In this document: positions 25,410 to 34,432 of the stretch, piece after piece
Layout of the letters: each line of letters begins with the position of its first letter
Position numbering within the stretch: the first letter of the stretch is position 1
Assembly: GCF_017347585.1 (NCBI RefSeq)
Contig: NZ_AP024480.1
Location: 1,944,001 to 2,008,000 of the forward strand
DNA length: 64,000 nt
Reading direction: 5' to 3'
Origin: Caldicellulosiruptor diazotrophicus
Lineage (GTDB): Bacteria; Bacillota; Thermoanaerobacteria; Caldicellulosiruptorales; Caldicellulosiruptoraceae
Program-made: the position numbers and the translations under genes
The notes under the pieces: model-generated
What the model was told of the DNA's origin: nothing
The model's input: only the letters and a program-made list of their open reading frames with translations
Databases searched by the model: none

Positions 25410-26842
25410 AAGTTTTATTTGCAGTGTCTGAAGCATTTCCTTTTGCCAAAAGTGGAGGTCTTGCAGATGTGGCATATTCTCTGCCAAAAGCGCTAAGAAA
25501 ACTGGGAATTGACGTGAGAGTCATTATGCCTAAGTACGGTGATATTAGCTCCGACTTTTCCACAAAGATGAAACATCTGTGTCACTTTACTGTCCCTGTT
25601 GGCTGGCGAAACCAGTACTGTGGTATTGAGTATTTAAACTTAGATGACGTTCCATTCTATTTTATAGACAATGAATATTACTTCAAAAGACCAGGATATT
25701 ATGGCTACTATGATGATGGAGAAAGGTTTTCATTCTTTTCAAGAGCTGTATGTGAAGCTGTGTATCATCTTGACTTTGACGTGGATATCATTCACGTAAA
25801 CGATTGGCACACAAGCATAATCCCGGTTTTATTGAAAGCTCATTATATGCATTCTGAAAAGCATCGGAAAATAAAGACAGTTCTCACGATACACAATTTG
25901 AAGTATCAGGGTGTCTTCCCAAAAGAAGTTATGCATGATCTCCTTTCCCTTCCTGATGAATACTTTGATGAAAACAGGCTCAAATTCTATGATGCAATTT
26001 CATTCTTAAAAGGAGGCATAATCTACTCTGACAAGGTTGTAACTGTGAGCAAAACATATGCAAACGAAATCAGAACACTTTCTCACGGCGAAGGACTACA
26101 TGGGCTTTTGTCTGGAATTGGAGAAAAATTAATAGGTATTGTTAACGGAATTGACTATGAAGTTTACAACCCTGCAACGGACAAATTTATCTTTGTAAAT
26201 TATGATGCAAATACATTTGAAAGCCGTAAAAAGACAAACAAATTTAGACTCCAGCAAATGTTAAATTTACCTGTTACAGATGAAATTGTAGTCATTGGTA
26301 TGGTCTCAAGACTGACAAAGGAAAAGGGAATTGATCTTATAGAAAAAATTTTAAGTAGGCTTTTGACACTGCCAGTTCAGCTTGTTGTCTTAGGGGCTGG
26401 TGATTACCATTATGAGCAGATGTTAAAACAATACGCAGGAGCATTTCCTTCAAAGGTGTCGGCTAATATTTGTTATAGCGAAGAACTCGCACGAAAAATT
26501 TATGCCGGCTCTGATATGTATCTTATGCCGTCTTTGACAGAACCTTGCGGGATATCTCAGCTGATTGCCATGAGGTATGGAAGTGTACCGATTGTCAGAG
26601 AGACAGGTGGACTTAAAGATACAGTAAAACCTTATAATCAGTTTACAGGAGAGGGCTGGGGATTTTCGTTTGCAAACTATGACCCTGCAGAACTTTTTGC
26701 TATCATAAAATATGCACTTTCAATATACCCTGATAAAAGTCAATGGAAATCTATTGTTCATCAGGCAATGACAAGAGACAATTCGTGGAATGTTTCAGCC
26801 TACGAATATCAAAAGGTTTATGAAAGTCTTTTAAACTCATAA
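25406..26842 (+). CDS. glgA: Glycogen synthase (ADP-glucose type)
   Basis: 478 residues, GT5 family, extending alpha-1,4-glucan from ADP-glucose. The N-terminal motif FAKSGGLADVAYSLPKAL (ADP-glucose binding), HVNDWHTSIIP and the C-terminal PSLTEPCGISQLIAMRYGS (sugar-nucleotide and catalytic region) and RETGGLKDTV are all visible. Length is normal. The start ATG overlaps the glgD stop. Confidence 0.97.
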   Translation: MKVLFAVSEAFPFAKSGGLADVAYSLPKALRKLGIDVRVIMPKYGDISSDFSTKMKHLCHFTVPVGWRNQYCGIEYLNLDDVPFYFIDNEYYFKRPGYYGYYDDGERFSFFSRAVCEAVYHLDFDVDIIHVNDWHTSIIPVLLKAHYMHSEKHRKIKTVLTIHNLKYQGVFPKEVMHDLLSLPDEYFDENRLKFYDAISFLKGGIIYSDKVVTVSKTYANEIRTLSHGEGLHGLLSGIGEKLIGIVNGIDYEVYNPATDKFIFVNYDANTFESRKKTNKFRLQQMLNLPVTDEIVVIGMVSRLTKEKGIDLIEKILSRLLTLPVQLVVLGAGDYHYEQMLKQYAGAFPSKVSANICYSEELARKIYAGSDMYLMPSLTEPCGISQLIAMRYGSVPIVRETGGLKDTVKPYNQFTGEGWGFSFANYDPAELFAIIKYALSIYPDKSQWKSIVHQAMTRDNSWNVSAYEYQKVYESLLNS

Positions 26843-26870
26843 AAATTCAGACTCAGGAGGAAAATTTTTG

Positions 26871-29333
26871 ATGATAGGTGGAATTAAGGGTCTTTCAAAA
26901 GAAGAACTCAAAGAAAAGATAAAGCAGGATTTTCAGCGAAAGATTATATCCCTTTTTGCAATTGACCCAAAAGAAGCAACAACTTATCAGCAATATCTTG
27001 CTCTTGGCGAGGTCATAAAAGAATACTCTTTTGAGAGATGGCTTCAGACAAATAAATACTATAAGCAAAACGATGTAAAACAGGTGTATTACTTTTCAAT
27101 AGAGTTTCTTCTTGGCAAACTTCTTGTTAACAATCTTATAAACTTAGGGATTCGTGATGTCTGCAGAGAAGCTTTGAGCGAACTGGGCATAACTCTTGAA
27201 GACATTGAAGAGGCAGAAAGAGAACCAGGACTTGGCAACGGCGGGCTTGGAAGACTTGCTGCATGTTTTTTGGATTCTATGGCATCAATGGGTCTTGCCG
27301 GTCATGGAAACGGAATAAGATACCGATATGGCCTTTTTGAGCAAAAAATCCAAAACGGATATCAGGTTGAAGTGCCTGACAATTGGCTTTCTGAAGAGTA
27401 CGTATGGGAGGTAAAACGAAGTGATAGAGCCTGCATTGTAAAATTTGGTGGAACAGTGCGTTTTGATATTGTTGACGGAAAACTAAAAGCATTCCATGAA
27501 AACTATGAACCTGTGTGGGCAATACCTTATGATATTCCTATAATTGGATATGGCTGTAACACCGTAAACACCTTGAGGCTTTGGAGTGCAGAACCGTTCG
27601 AAAATGTATTTGATTTTGCTTCGTTTTCAAGAGGTGATTATATCAAAGCTGTGGAATACAGGTATATGGTCCAATCTATCACCCAAGTTTTGTATCCAGA
27701 TGACACAAACGAGCAAAACAGGATTTTGAGGCTCAAACAGGAATACTTTTTTGTGTCAGCCGGTGTTCAAAGTATAATAAGGTCGTTCAAAAAACGTGGA
27801 AAACCAATTTATGAACTTCCAAACTATGTAATGATCCAAATCAACGACACACATCCAGCACTCGTTATACCAGAACTTATGAGGATACTGATTGACGAAG
27901 AGGGACTTCCATGGGAAAATGCATGGGATATAACAACAAAAACTGTGGCTTACACAAATCACACCATCATGGTTGAGGCGCTTGAAAAGTGGCCAATTGA
28001 CATGGTAAAAACCCTTCTTCCAAGGATATATACGATAATCGAAGAGATAAATAGGAGATTCTGCAGCGAGATGCTCGAACGCACAGGTGGGGACTGGCAA
28101 AAGGTTTGTAATATGGCTATCATCCATGACGGTCAAATAAATATGGCACACTTGGCTGTTATTGGTAGCAGCTCTGTAAATGGGGTTTCAAAACTTCATA
28201 CAGAGATTTTAAAAAATGAAGTTTTGAAATGTTTTTACACGTTATACCCAGAAAAATTTAATAACAAAACAAATGGTATTACCCACAGAAGATGGCTTGT
28301 TGAAGCAAACCCAGATTTGGCAAGGCTTATCTCTGAAACTTTGCAGACAGACAGGTGGATAAAAGAGCCTATGCTCATGCTTAGATTCAAAGATTTTGCA
28401 GAAGATAAGCTCACACAGGAGCTTGTCGCGAATATTAAATTTAACAACAAGGTCAAACTTGCCAAGTATATAAAAGAAAAATACAACATCATAGTTGACC
28501 CGCGCTCAATATTTGACGTGCAGGCAAAAAGGCTTCACGCATACAAGCGCCAACTTCTGAACGCTCTTCATATTTTGCATCTTTACAATATGTTAAAAGA
28601 AAATTCCAGCTTGGATATTTATCCGCGAACCTTTATCTTTGCAGCAAAAGCAGCACCTGGGTATATTCTTGCAAAAAAGATTATAAAACTCATAAATTCT
28701 ATTGCTGAAAAGGTCAACAAAGACCCAGATGTAAAAGATAAGTTAAAGGTTGTATTTTTAGAAAACTACTGCGTGTCCTTAGCAGAAAAGATTATTCCTG
28801 CAGCTGATGTCTCAGAGCAAATCTCAACAGCCTCAAAAGAAGCATCTGGCACTGGCAACATGAAGTTTATGATGAACGGCGCAATTACTATTGGAACTTT
28901 AGACGGCGCAAATGTTGAAATAAAAGAAGCAGTGGGTGATGAGAATATCGTGATATTTGGACTTTTGGCAGAAGAGGTCTTGGACTACTATAAAAATGGC
29001 GGTTACAGTAGTAGTCAGCTTTACCAAAAAGATTTGAGAATCAGAAGGCTCATTGACCAATTAATCGGAAACTTTTTTGACGTGCCATCTGGTGAGTTTA
29101 TGGATATTTATAATCACTTGATAACATATAACGATGAATATTTTGTATTGAAAGATTTTGACTCTTATCATGAGGCTCAAATGAAGATTGATAAGCTTTA
29201 TAGAGACACAAAACGCTGGCGAAAAATGATGATAATTAACATAGGTGCATCTGGAATTTTTTCAAGCGACAACACAATTCAAAAGTATGCCGATGAAATC
29301 TGGCATATAAAAAGAGTTGAAATTCCTGATTAA
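26871..29333 (+). CDS. glgP: Glycogen/starch phosphorylase
   Basis: About 820 residues, GT35 family, releasing glucose 1-phosphate from glycogen. It has EPGLGNGGLGRLAACFLDS in the N-terminal half and the pyridoxal-phosphate site EASGTGNMKFMMNGA (Lys at about 668) and TIGTLDGANVEI in the C-terminal half. AGGAGG precedes the start by 10 bases to ATG 26871 (TTG 26868 is the alternative). Being in the synthesis operon, it lets the cell make and use glycogen from one transcript. Confidence 0.96.
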   Translation: MIGGIKGLSKEELKEKIKQDFQRKIISLFAIDPKEATTYQQYLALGEVIKEYSFERWLQTNKYYKQNDVKQVYYFSIEFLLGKLLVNNLINLGIRDVCREALSELGITLEDIEEAEREPGLGNGGLGRLAACFLDSMASMGLAGHGNGIRYRYGLFEQKIQNGYQVEVPDNWLSEEYVWEVKRSDRACIVKFGGTVRFDIVDGKLKAFHENYEPVWAIPYDIPIIGYGCNTVNTLRLWSAEPFENVFDFASFSRGDYIKAVEYRYMVQSITQVLYPDDTNEQNRILRLKQEYFFVSAGVQSIIRSFKKRGKPIYELPNYVMIQINDTHPALVIPELMRILIDEEGLPWENAWDITTKTVAYTNHTIMVEALEKWPIDMVKTLLPRIYTIIEEINRRFCSEMLERTGGDWQKVCNMAIIHDGQINMAHLAVIGSSSVNGVSKLHTEILKNEVLKCFYTLYPEKFNNKTNGITHRRWLVEANPDLARLISETLQTDRWIKEPMLMLRFKDFAEDKLTQELVANIKFNNKVKLAKYIKEKYNIIVDPRSIFDVQAKRLHAYKRQLLNALHILHLYNMLKENSSLDIYPRTFIFAAKAAPGYILAKKIIKLINSIAEKVNKDPDVKDKLKVVFLENYCVSLAEKIIPAADVSEQISTASKEASGTGNMKFMMNGAITIGTLDGANVEIKEAVGDENIVIFGLLAEEVLDYYKNGGYSSSQLYQKDLRIRRLIDQLIGNFFDVPSGEFMDIYNHLITYNDEYFVLKDFDSYHEAQMKIDKLYRDTKRWRKMMIINIGASGIFSSDNTIQKYADEIWHIKRVEIPD

Positions 29334-29347
29334 TTTTCTAAAAATAG

Positions 29348-29386
29348 ATATGGGCAGGCTTACTTTCTGTGCCTGCCCATATTTTG
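29348..29386. terminator. Hairpin between glgP and the convergent esterase gene
   Basis: ATATGGGCAGGC pairs with GCCTGCCCATAT (12 bp, 11-base loop), followed by TTTTGGG on the plus strand; probably ends both transcripts. Confidence 0.8.
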
Positions 29387-29391
29387 GGTAA

Positions 29392-30036
29392 TTAAAATCC
29401 AATAGCTTTCAAAAACTCATTTGCTATAATCGTATGTCCTGTTAAATTCGGATGAATTCTGTCAAGCGCAAGTGCATATGAATGATAGTATTTTAAAAAT
29501 CTATCGAAAGCCTCTTGAACATCCACAAAAATGGCACCATGTTTTTGTGCTATTTCTTTCATTGCAAACCTGTATTCATCCATTTTCTTTCTCATTGCAT
29601 CTTCTTTATTGTCCTCTATAATAAATGGTGACATCAAAACAAGCCCTTTTAAGTTTGACTTGGTCAAGTTTATAAGCTCCTCCAAAGTAGACTTGTACTC
29701 ATCCAAATATACGTGACATTCAGGAATAAGTGGATTATCAAACTGTCTCCAAACATCATTTATACCTATCATGATAGAAAGCCAGTCAGGTTTTAAATCT
29801 AAAACATCTGTCTGCCAGCGTGCTCTGAGATGCCTTACTGTATCTCCCCCAACACCCATATTGATAACTCTTATTCCGCTTTCTGGGTACTTTGCAAGAA
29901 TCTGTGCTTGTACAATAGAAACATATCCGTTGCCAAGGTTATTCCAGTGAAGACCTTCTCCAACAGGTCTTGCCCTGCCACAGTCTGTAATTGAATCGCC
30001 AATAAAAAGAAGTTTGCTTCCATTTTCAATCTTCAT
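29392..30036 (-). CDS. SGNH-family esterase, Axe2-like acetylxylan esterase
   Basis: 214 residues with the four SGNH blocks: LLFIGDSITDCGRARP (nucleophile Ser), INMGVGGDTVRHL (Gly), MIGINDVWRQFD (Asn) and ALDRIHPNLTGH (Asp, His). The opening and the GINDVWRQ block closely resemble, from memory, the intracellular Geobacillus acetylxylan esterase Axe2, which deacetylates imported xylo-oligosaccharides. There is no signal peptide, consistent with a cytoplasmic role. It lies 36 bases downstream of glucokinase on the same strand. Confidence 0.88.
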   Translation of the reverse strand: MKIENGSKLLFIGDSITDCGRARPVGEGLHWNNLGNGYVSIVQAQILAKYPESGIRVINMGVGGDTVRHLRARWQTDVLDLKPDWLSIMIGINDVWRQFDNPLIPECHVYLDEYKSTLEELINLTKSNLKGLVLMSPFIIEDNKEDAMRKKMDEYRFAMKEIAQKHGAIFVDVQEAFDRFLKYYHSYALALDRIHPNLTGHTIIANEFLKAIGF

Positions 30037-30072
30037 TTTTTACTTACCCACCTTCTTTTGTAATTTTACATT

Positions 30073-31023
30073 TCACAGCTGCTTTGCTAAAAGTGCAGCC
30101 CCTATTATACCAGCATCATTTCCCAAAACGGCAGGAATGATTTTTGGCATTGGAACCTGTTTGCAGTAGAATTTTTCATATACAAGCCTTCTCACAGGCT
30201 CTAAAAGATACTCTCCTTCTTTGCTAACTCCACCGCCAATACATATAACTTCGGGTTCAAATATATTGCAGATGTTTGCAAGGCCTTCAGCAAGGTATTT
30301 TACATACCTGTCAACAATTGCTGCACCAGTGCTGTCTCCCATTCGCTTTGCATCAAAAGCTGTTTTTGCATCAATCTTTGAAATATCGCCATTTACAAGT
30401 TTCATGATAGTACCATTGATATTTCTTGCTGCAGCCTCTCTTGTCATACGAATAAGGGCTGTTGCAGACGCATACGCTTCCCAGCACCCTTTTCGGCCAC
30501 ATGTGCACTGCTCACCGTCAACACAAATCACCATGTGCCCAAGCTCAGCACCTGCATGATGTGCCCCGGTGTATATTTTCCCATCGATTATAATTCCCCC
30601 GCCAATGCCAGTTCCCAATGTGATTGTAACAGAAATCCTTGTGCCTTTTGCACCACCTGCTATATATTCACCATATGCTGCACAGTTTGCATCGTTTTCT
30701 ATGTTAACAGGCTTTGGAATATATTTTTGTATCTCTTCTCTCATAGGAACGTTTAAAAAAGCAATGTTGTTGCTGTAAAGAATCATGCCTTTTTCATTGT
30801 CAGGTGCACCTGGACTTCCAATTCCAACAGAATGAATATCATCAAGTGTAAGTCCACATTCCTTTACAAGATTTAAAGAAAGCTCAGCCATATCCTTCAT
30901 AATCTCTGTATAATGTCTGTGAGCACCTGTTGGCACAGAACCTTTTTTTATAATCTTCCCTTCTTCATCCACAATGCCTGCTGCAATGTTTGTTCCTCCC
31001 AAGTCAATTCCTATGTAATACAC
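30073..31023 (-). CDS. glcK: ROK-family glucokinase
   Basis: About 316 residues. The ATP phosphate motif is IGIDLGGTNIAAGIVDE at the N-terminus. The ROK zinc motif reads CTCGRKGCWEAYAS, and the catalytic ENDANCAAYGEY and VTLGTGIGGG segments are intact. It phosphorylates glucose for glycolysis and, via glucose 1-phosphate, glycogen. The GTG at 31023 has AAGGAGAG just upstream; the TTG at 31041 overlaps that site. It is cotranscribed with the esterase gene. Confidence 0.9.
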   Translation of the reverse strand: MYYIGIDLGGTNIAAGIVDEEGKIIKKGSVPTGAHRHYTEIMKDMAELSLNLVKECGLTLDDIHSVGIGSPGAPDNEKGMILYSNNIAFLNVPMREEIQKYIPKPVNIENDANCAAYGEYIAGGAKGTRISVTITLGTGIGGGIIIDGKIYTGAHHAGAELGHMVICVDGEQCTCGRKGCWEAYASATALIRMTREAAARNINGTIMKLVNGDISKIDAKTAFDAKRMGDSTGAAIVDRYVKYLAEGLANICNIFEPEVICIGGGVSKEGEYLLEPVRRLVYEKFYCKQVPMPKIIPAVLGNDAGIIGAALLAKQL

Positions 31024-31060
31024 CTTCTCTCTCCTTTCCAATTCTTAAGATTTTGATTTT

Positions 31061-31089
31061 ATTATATCAACAAAAAGAAATTAAGTAAA
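31061..31089 (-). promoter_or_regulatory. Candidate promoter of the glucokinase-esterase unit
   Basis: Minus strand TTTACT (31089-31084), 17-base spacer, TATAAT (31066-31061), about 38 bases upstream of the start codon. Confidence 0.6.
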
Positions 31090-31222
31090 ATAGACTTTTT
31101 AGCCTTTATTTTTAGATATTTTACATAATAAGTTTGCATAAAAATTAAATATTTTTGTTAGCTACAAGAATTGTTTTTTTGATATTATAAAAAAAATCTG
31201 CAACATATATAGAGGAGAAGCT

Positions 31223-31594
31223 ATGAAATTAATAGGCAAAATATTTGAAGCCTTTTTTAAATATTTTGTTTTAGTTCCTGCCCTTATTGGCTTTATTGGG
31301 GGTACTATTCTTTCCATTATTAACAAATCATTCGGTGGTTTGCTATTAATGCTAAGTGTTATAATTGTCTATTTGTTTTTACCCGAATTAGCATTGCTCA
31401 TAGGAAGATATGGATTTGAAGAGATATGGAAACAATTTGTAGTTCAAGCAAAACCTGACTTTACAAGACCGTGGAAACTAACTAGAGTAGTATTATTAAC
31501 ATCCTTTTGCACAGCAATAATAATTTCTATTTTGAAAACAATCGAAACTAAAAACTTCTTCTATCTTTTTGGTATCCCAATTAGTGGTTTGTAG
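31223..31594 (+). CDS. Small membrane protein, unknown function
   Basis: 123 residues with about three predicted membrane segments (14-34, 38-60 and 89-106) and a polar loop containing EEIWKQFVVQAKPDF. GAGGAG precedes the ATG by five bases. I recognise no family. It forms a plus-strand pair with the next gene, between two minus-strand genes. Confidence 0.6.
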   Translation: MKLIGKIFEAFFKYFVLVPALIGFIGGTILSIINKSFGGLLLMLSVIIVYLFLPELALLIGRYGFEEIWKQFVVQAKPDFTRPWKLTRVVLLTSFCTAIIISILKTIETKNFFYLFGIPISGL

Positions 31595-31685
31595 TTTTAT
31601 CTGGTATTGATAGCAGATAAATTAATCCTTAAATTTATCTCAAACAAAAACCTGTAAAATAAAAATCCTAAGGGGACTGAGAAAT

Positions 31686-32090
31686 TTGAGAAATAAAGTG
31701 TTTTCTAAAAGTTCTATAGTAAAACTTTTGAGAATATTTGTATGGGCAACACAAATTCTATTATTAATCTTTGGAATATATTTTTCAATAACCTCAAAGA
31801 ATATGTTATTTATTGAAATATTTTTAATTGTTAGTATAAGCGGTATTTTATTTTTTGAAACCATTGTCAAAAATTTTACTACAAATATCCCTGTTAAACT
31901 TAAAGTGTGGAATATGTCCAAAATATCATGGTTTATAGCCTGCGCTATCATAGTTGTAGTATTAGTAAACTATGAACCTAAAATTTCAATGGATTATCTT
32001 CTGTTAGTAGTAAGCATAATAATCTTATCAATAGCAGCAATCTTCATAATTGATAAAAAAATGAAAAATCGGGACATAAAAAAGAGCTAA
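31686..32090 (+). CDS. Small membrane protein, unknown function
   Basis: 134 residues with four predicted membrane helices (about 14-33, 39-56, 79-92 and 99-121) and a basic tail. The start is TTG at 31686 with AAGGGG about ten bases upstream. It resembles in layout the membrane proteins at 31223 and 13583 but shows no clear sequence identity to them. Function unknown. Confidence 0.55.
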   Translation: MRNKVFSKSSIVKLLRIFVWATQILLLIFGIYFSITSKNMLFIEIFLIVSISGILFFETIVKNFTTNIPVKLKVWNMSKISWFIACAIIVVVLVNYEPKISMDYLLLVVSIIILSIAAIFIIDKKMKNRDIKKS

Positions 32091-32131
32091 TCAGTGTGTG
32101 AAAAAACACATCTGATTAGCTCTCTTTGTTT
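32081..32131. terminator. Bidirectional terminator between membrane protein and nrdD
   Basis: GAGCTAATCAG pairs with CTGATTAGCTC (11 bp) around a 17-base loop. T-rich tails occur on both strands (TCTTTGTTTTT on plus, TTTTTTATG on minus), so it serves both convergent genes. Confidence 0.85.
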
Positions 32132-32151
32132 TTAAAGTAAAGTTTTCATCT

Positions 32152-34239
32152 TTACCTTCTCACAGCAATCTTATACTCTTTTCTGAACTTAAACTCCTCT
32201 TGCTTGCCTTTGTTCCAGCACTGAACGGGTCTGTAGTAGCCAACAACTCTTGAGTAAACCTCACACTCTTTGCCGCATGTCGGACAGCTAAAGTGTTCAC
32301 CTGCAACATATCCATGGTCTGGGCATACAGAGAATGTCGGTGTTATTGTATAGTATGGAATTCTATAGTTATATGCAATCTTTTTGACTATCTCTTTGCA
32401 AACTTGAATATCATCAATCTTTTCACCAACAAACCCGTGCAAAACAGTTCCGCCTGTGTAGCGAATCTGAAGCTCTTCTTGATGGTCCAAAGCTGTGAAT
32501 ATGTCATCTGTATAGTCAACAGGAAGCTGGGTTGAGTTTGTGTAAAATGGCTCGTCCTTGCCTGATGTAATTATGTCCGGGAACATCTGCTTGTCTTTTC
32601 TTGCAAGCCTGTATGATGTTCCTTCTGCAGGTGTTGCCTCAAGATTGTAAAGAATACCTGTCTCTTCTTGGTACTTTCTTATTCTTTCTCTCATAAAGTC
32701 AAGCACTTTTATAGCAAACTTTCTTCCCTCTTTTGTATCAATTCCAACACCCATAAAGTTGAGCAGGCTTTCGTGCATACCAACAATTCCAATTGTATTA
32801 AAGTGGTTCTTCCAATACTCACCATAACGTGCATAGATGTCGCGCAGGTAAAATCTTGAATATGGATACAAACCTTTCTTGGTAAGATCTTCTAATACCT
32901 CTCTTTTTATTTCAAGGCTTGTCTTTGCAATGTCCATAAGTCTTGCTAATCTTTCAAAATACTCATCTTCAGACTTTGACAAATACCCTATTCTTGGCAG
33001 GTTAATTGTCACAACACCAATTGAACCAGTCAGCGGATTTGCGCCAAAAAGTCCCCCTCCACGTTTTCTGAGTTCACGGTTATCCAATCTTAACCTGCAA
33101 CACATACTTCTGGCATCTTCAGGTTTCATATCTGAATTTACAAAATTGCTGAAATAAGGTAGCCCATACTTTGCTGTCATCTCCATTATCTTGTTTACAA
33201 CCGGACTGTCCCAGTCGAAGTCTTTTGTGATGTTGTATGTGGGAATTGGGAATGAGAAAATTCTCCCTTTTGCGTCCCCTTCCATCATGACCTCAGCAAA
33301 TGCCATGTTGAACATATCCATCTCGCGCTGAAATTCTTTGTAGGTCCTGTCCATAATCTGTCCGCCAATAATAACAGGCTCGTCCTTTAAAGTAGAAGGT
33401 GGAACTAAATCCAGTGTAATATTTGTAAACGGACTTTGGAAACCTACCCTTGTTGGCACATTTGTATTGAACACAAACTCTTGCAGAGCCTGTTTTACAT
33501 CAGTGTATGTGAGCTTGTCGTAGTATATAAAAGGTGCAAGGTATGTGTCAAAGTTAGAAAATGCCTGTGCACCTGCTGCCTCACCTTGAAGTGTATAGAA
33601 GAAGTTTACAATCTGACCAAGAGCACTTCTAAAATGTTTTGCCGGCTTTGATGCAACCTTTCCTTCAACTCCTGTAAAACCGTTTAAAAGAAGGTCTCTC
33701 AAATCCCAGCCACAGCAGTATACCCCTAAAACTCCCAAATCATGAAGATGAAAATCACCGTTTATATGCGCCTCTGCAACCTCTTTTGGGTATATCTTGT
33801 TTAGCCAGTACTTTGAAATAACTGCCGTTGATATGTGGTTATTGAGCCCCTGAAGTGAATAGCTCATGTTACTGTTTTCATTGACTCTCCAGTCCATCTT
33901 TCCAATGTACTGGTCAACGGTGTTTTCAATGTCCAAAAACAAGTTTTTGAACTCTCTCATGTCTTGGTGCTGTTTCCTGTAGAGAATATAAGCCTTTGCT
34001 GTCTTTGCATGACCGTTTTCTATCAAAACCTTTTCCACTATATCCTGAATATCCTCTACATGCGGAATTGAATAGCCGAATTTTTGCTCTAAGATTTCAA
34101 TAACTTGGTCTGTGAGCTTTTCAGCAATTGAGTAGTCGGAACCACCAACAGCCTTTGCTGCCTTAAAGATTGCATTTTCTATCTTTTTGCGGTCAAAATC
34201 AACAATTGTCCCATCCCTTTTCATTACCTTTGTTATCAT
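32152..34239 (-). CDS. nrdD: Anaerobic (class III) ribonucleoside-triphosphate reductase
   Basis: About 695 residues. An ATP-cone (about 1-90, MKRDGTIVDFDRKKIENAI) is followed by the glycyl-radical reductase fold. The C-terminus has the zinc cysteines (CPDHGY, CPTCGKEC) and the radical motif RVVGYYRPVQCWNKGKQEEF. It reduces NTPs to dNTPs anaerobically. The ATG at 34239 follows AAGGAG by nine bases; the earlier in-frame codon at 34278 has no site. The activase gene nrdG is not adjacent. Two NrdR boxes overlap its promoter. Confidence 0.95.
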   Translation of the reverse strand: MITKVMKRDGTIVDFDRKKIENAIFKAAKAVGGSDYSIAEKLTDQVIEILEQKFGYSIPHVEDIQDIVEKVLIENGHAKTAKAYILYRKQHQDMREFKNLFLDIENTVDQYIGKMDWRVNENSNMSYSLQGLNNHISTAVISKYWLNKIYPKEVAEAHINGDFHLHDLGVLGVYCCGWDLRDLLLNGFTGVEGKVASKPAKHFRSALGQIVNFFYTLQGEAAGAQAFSNFDTYLAPFIYYDKLTYTDVKQALQEFVFNTNVPTRVGFQSPFTNITLDLVPPSTLKDEPVIIGGQIMDRTYKEFQREMDMFNMAFAEVMMEGDAKGRIFSFPIPTYNITKDFDWDSPVVNKIMEMTAKYGLPYFSNFVNSDMKPEDARSMCCRLRLDNRELRKRGGGLFGANPLTGSIGVVTINLPRIGYLSKSEDEYFERLARLMDIAKTSLEIKREVLEDLTKKGLYPYSRFYLRDIYARYGEYWKNHFNTIGIVGMHESLLNFMGVGIDTKEGRKFAIKVLDFMRERIRKYQEETGILYNLEATPAEGTSYRLARKDKQMFPDIITSGKDEPFYTNSTQLPVDYTDDIFTALDHQEELQIRYTGGTVLHGFVGEKIDDIQVCKEIVKKIAYNYRIPYYTITPTFSVCPDHGYVAGEHFSCPTCGKECEVYSRVVGYYRPVQCWNKGKQEEFKFRKEYKIAVRR

Positions 34240-34293
34240 CCTTATTTTCTCCTTTCGCAAACTTTTTTGAACCGGCAAACTTTTTATTGCAAA

Positions 34294-34341
34294 CTACTAT
34301 ATATTGTGTAGATTATTTTTTCTCAACACAATATATTATAT
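34294..34341 (-). promoter_or_regulatory. nrdD promoter with two NrdR boxes
   Basis: Box 1 (34294-34309, CTACTATATATTGTGT) and box 2 (34326-34341, ACACAATATATTATAT) each match the NrdR palindrome ACACWATATWTWGTGT at 14 of 16 positions. Their centres are 32 bp apart, three helical turns, as in known NrdR sites. They overlap a promoter on the minus strand: TTGAGA (34326-34321), 17-base spacer, TATATA (34303-34298). Confidence 0.85.
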
Positions 34342-34388
34342 TCCAAGCCTATTTCCAAATCAATGGGGAACAAAAAATTTTTTAAAAA

Positions 34389-34430
34389 ACAAAAGGCAGG
34401 CATATTCTAAAAAATTGGTGCCCACCTTTT
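34389..34430 (-). terminator. Intrinsic terminator of the Fe-S protein gene
   Basis: Minus-strand AAAAGGTGGGCA pairs with TGCCTGCCTTTT (12 bp including two G-U pairs) and is followed by TTTTGTTTTTT, right after the stop codon. Confidence 0.7.
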
Positions 34431-34432
34431 AC

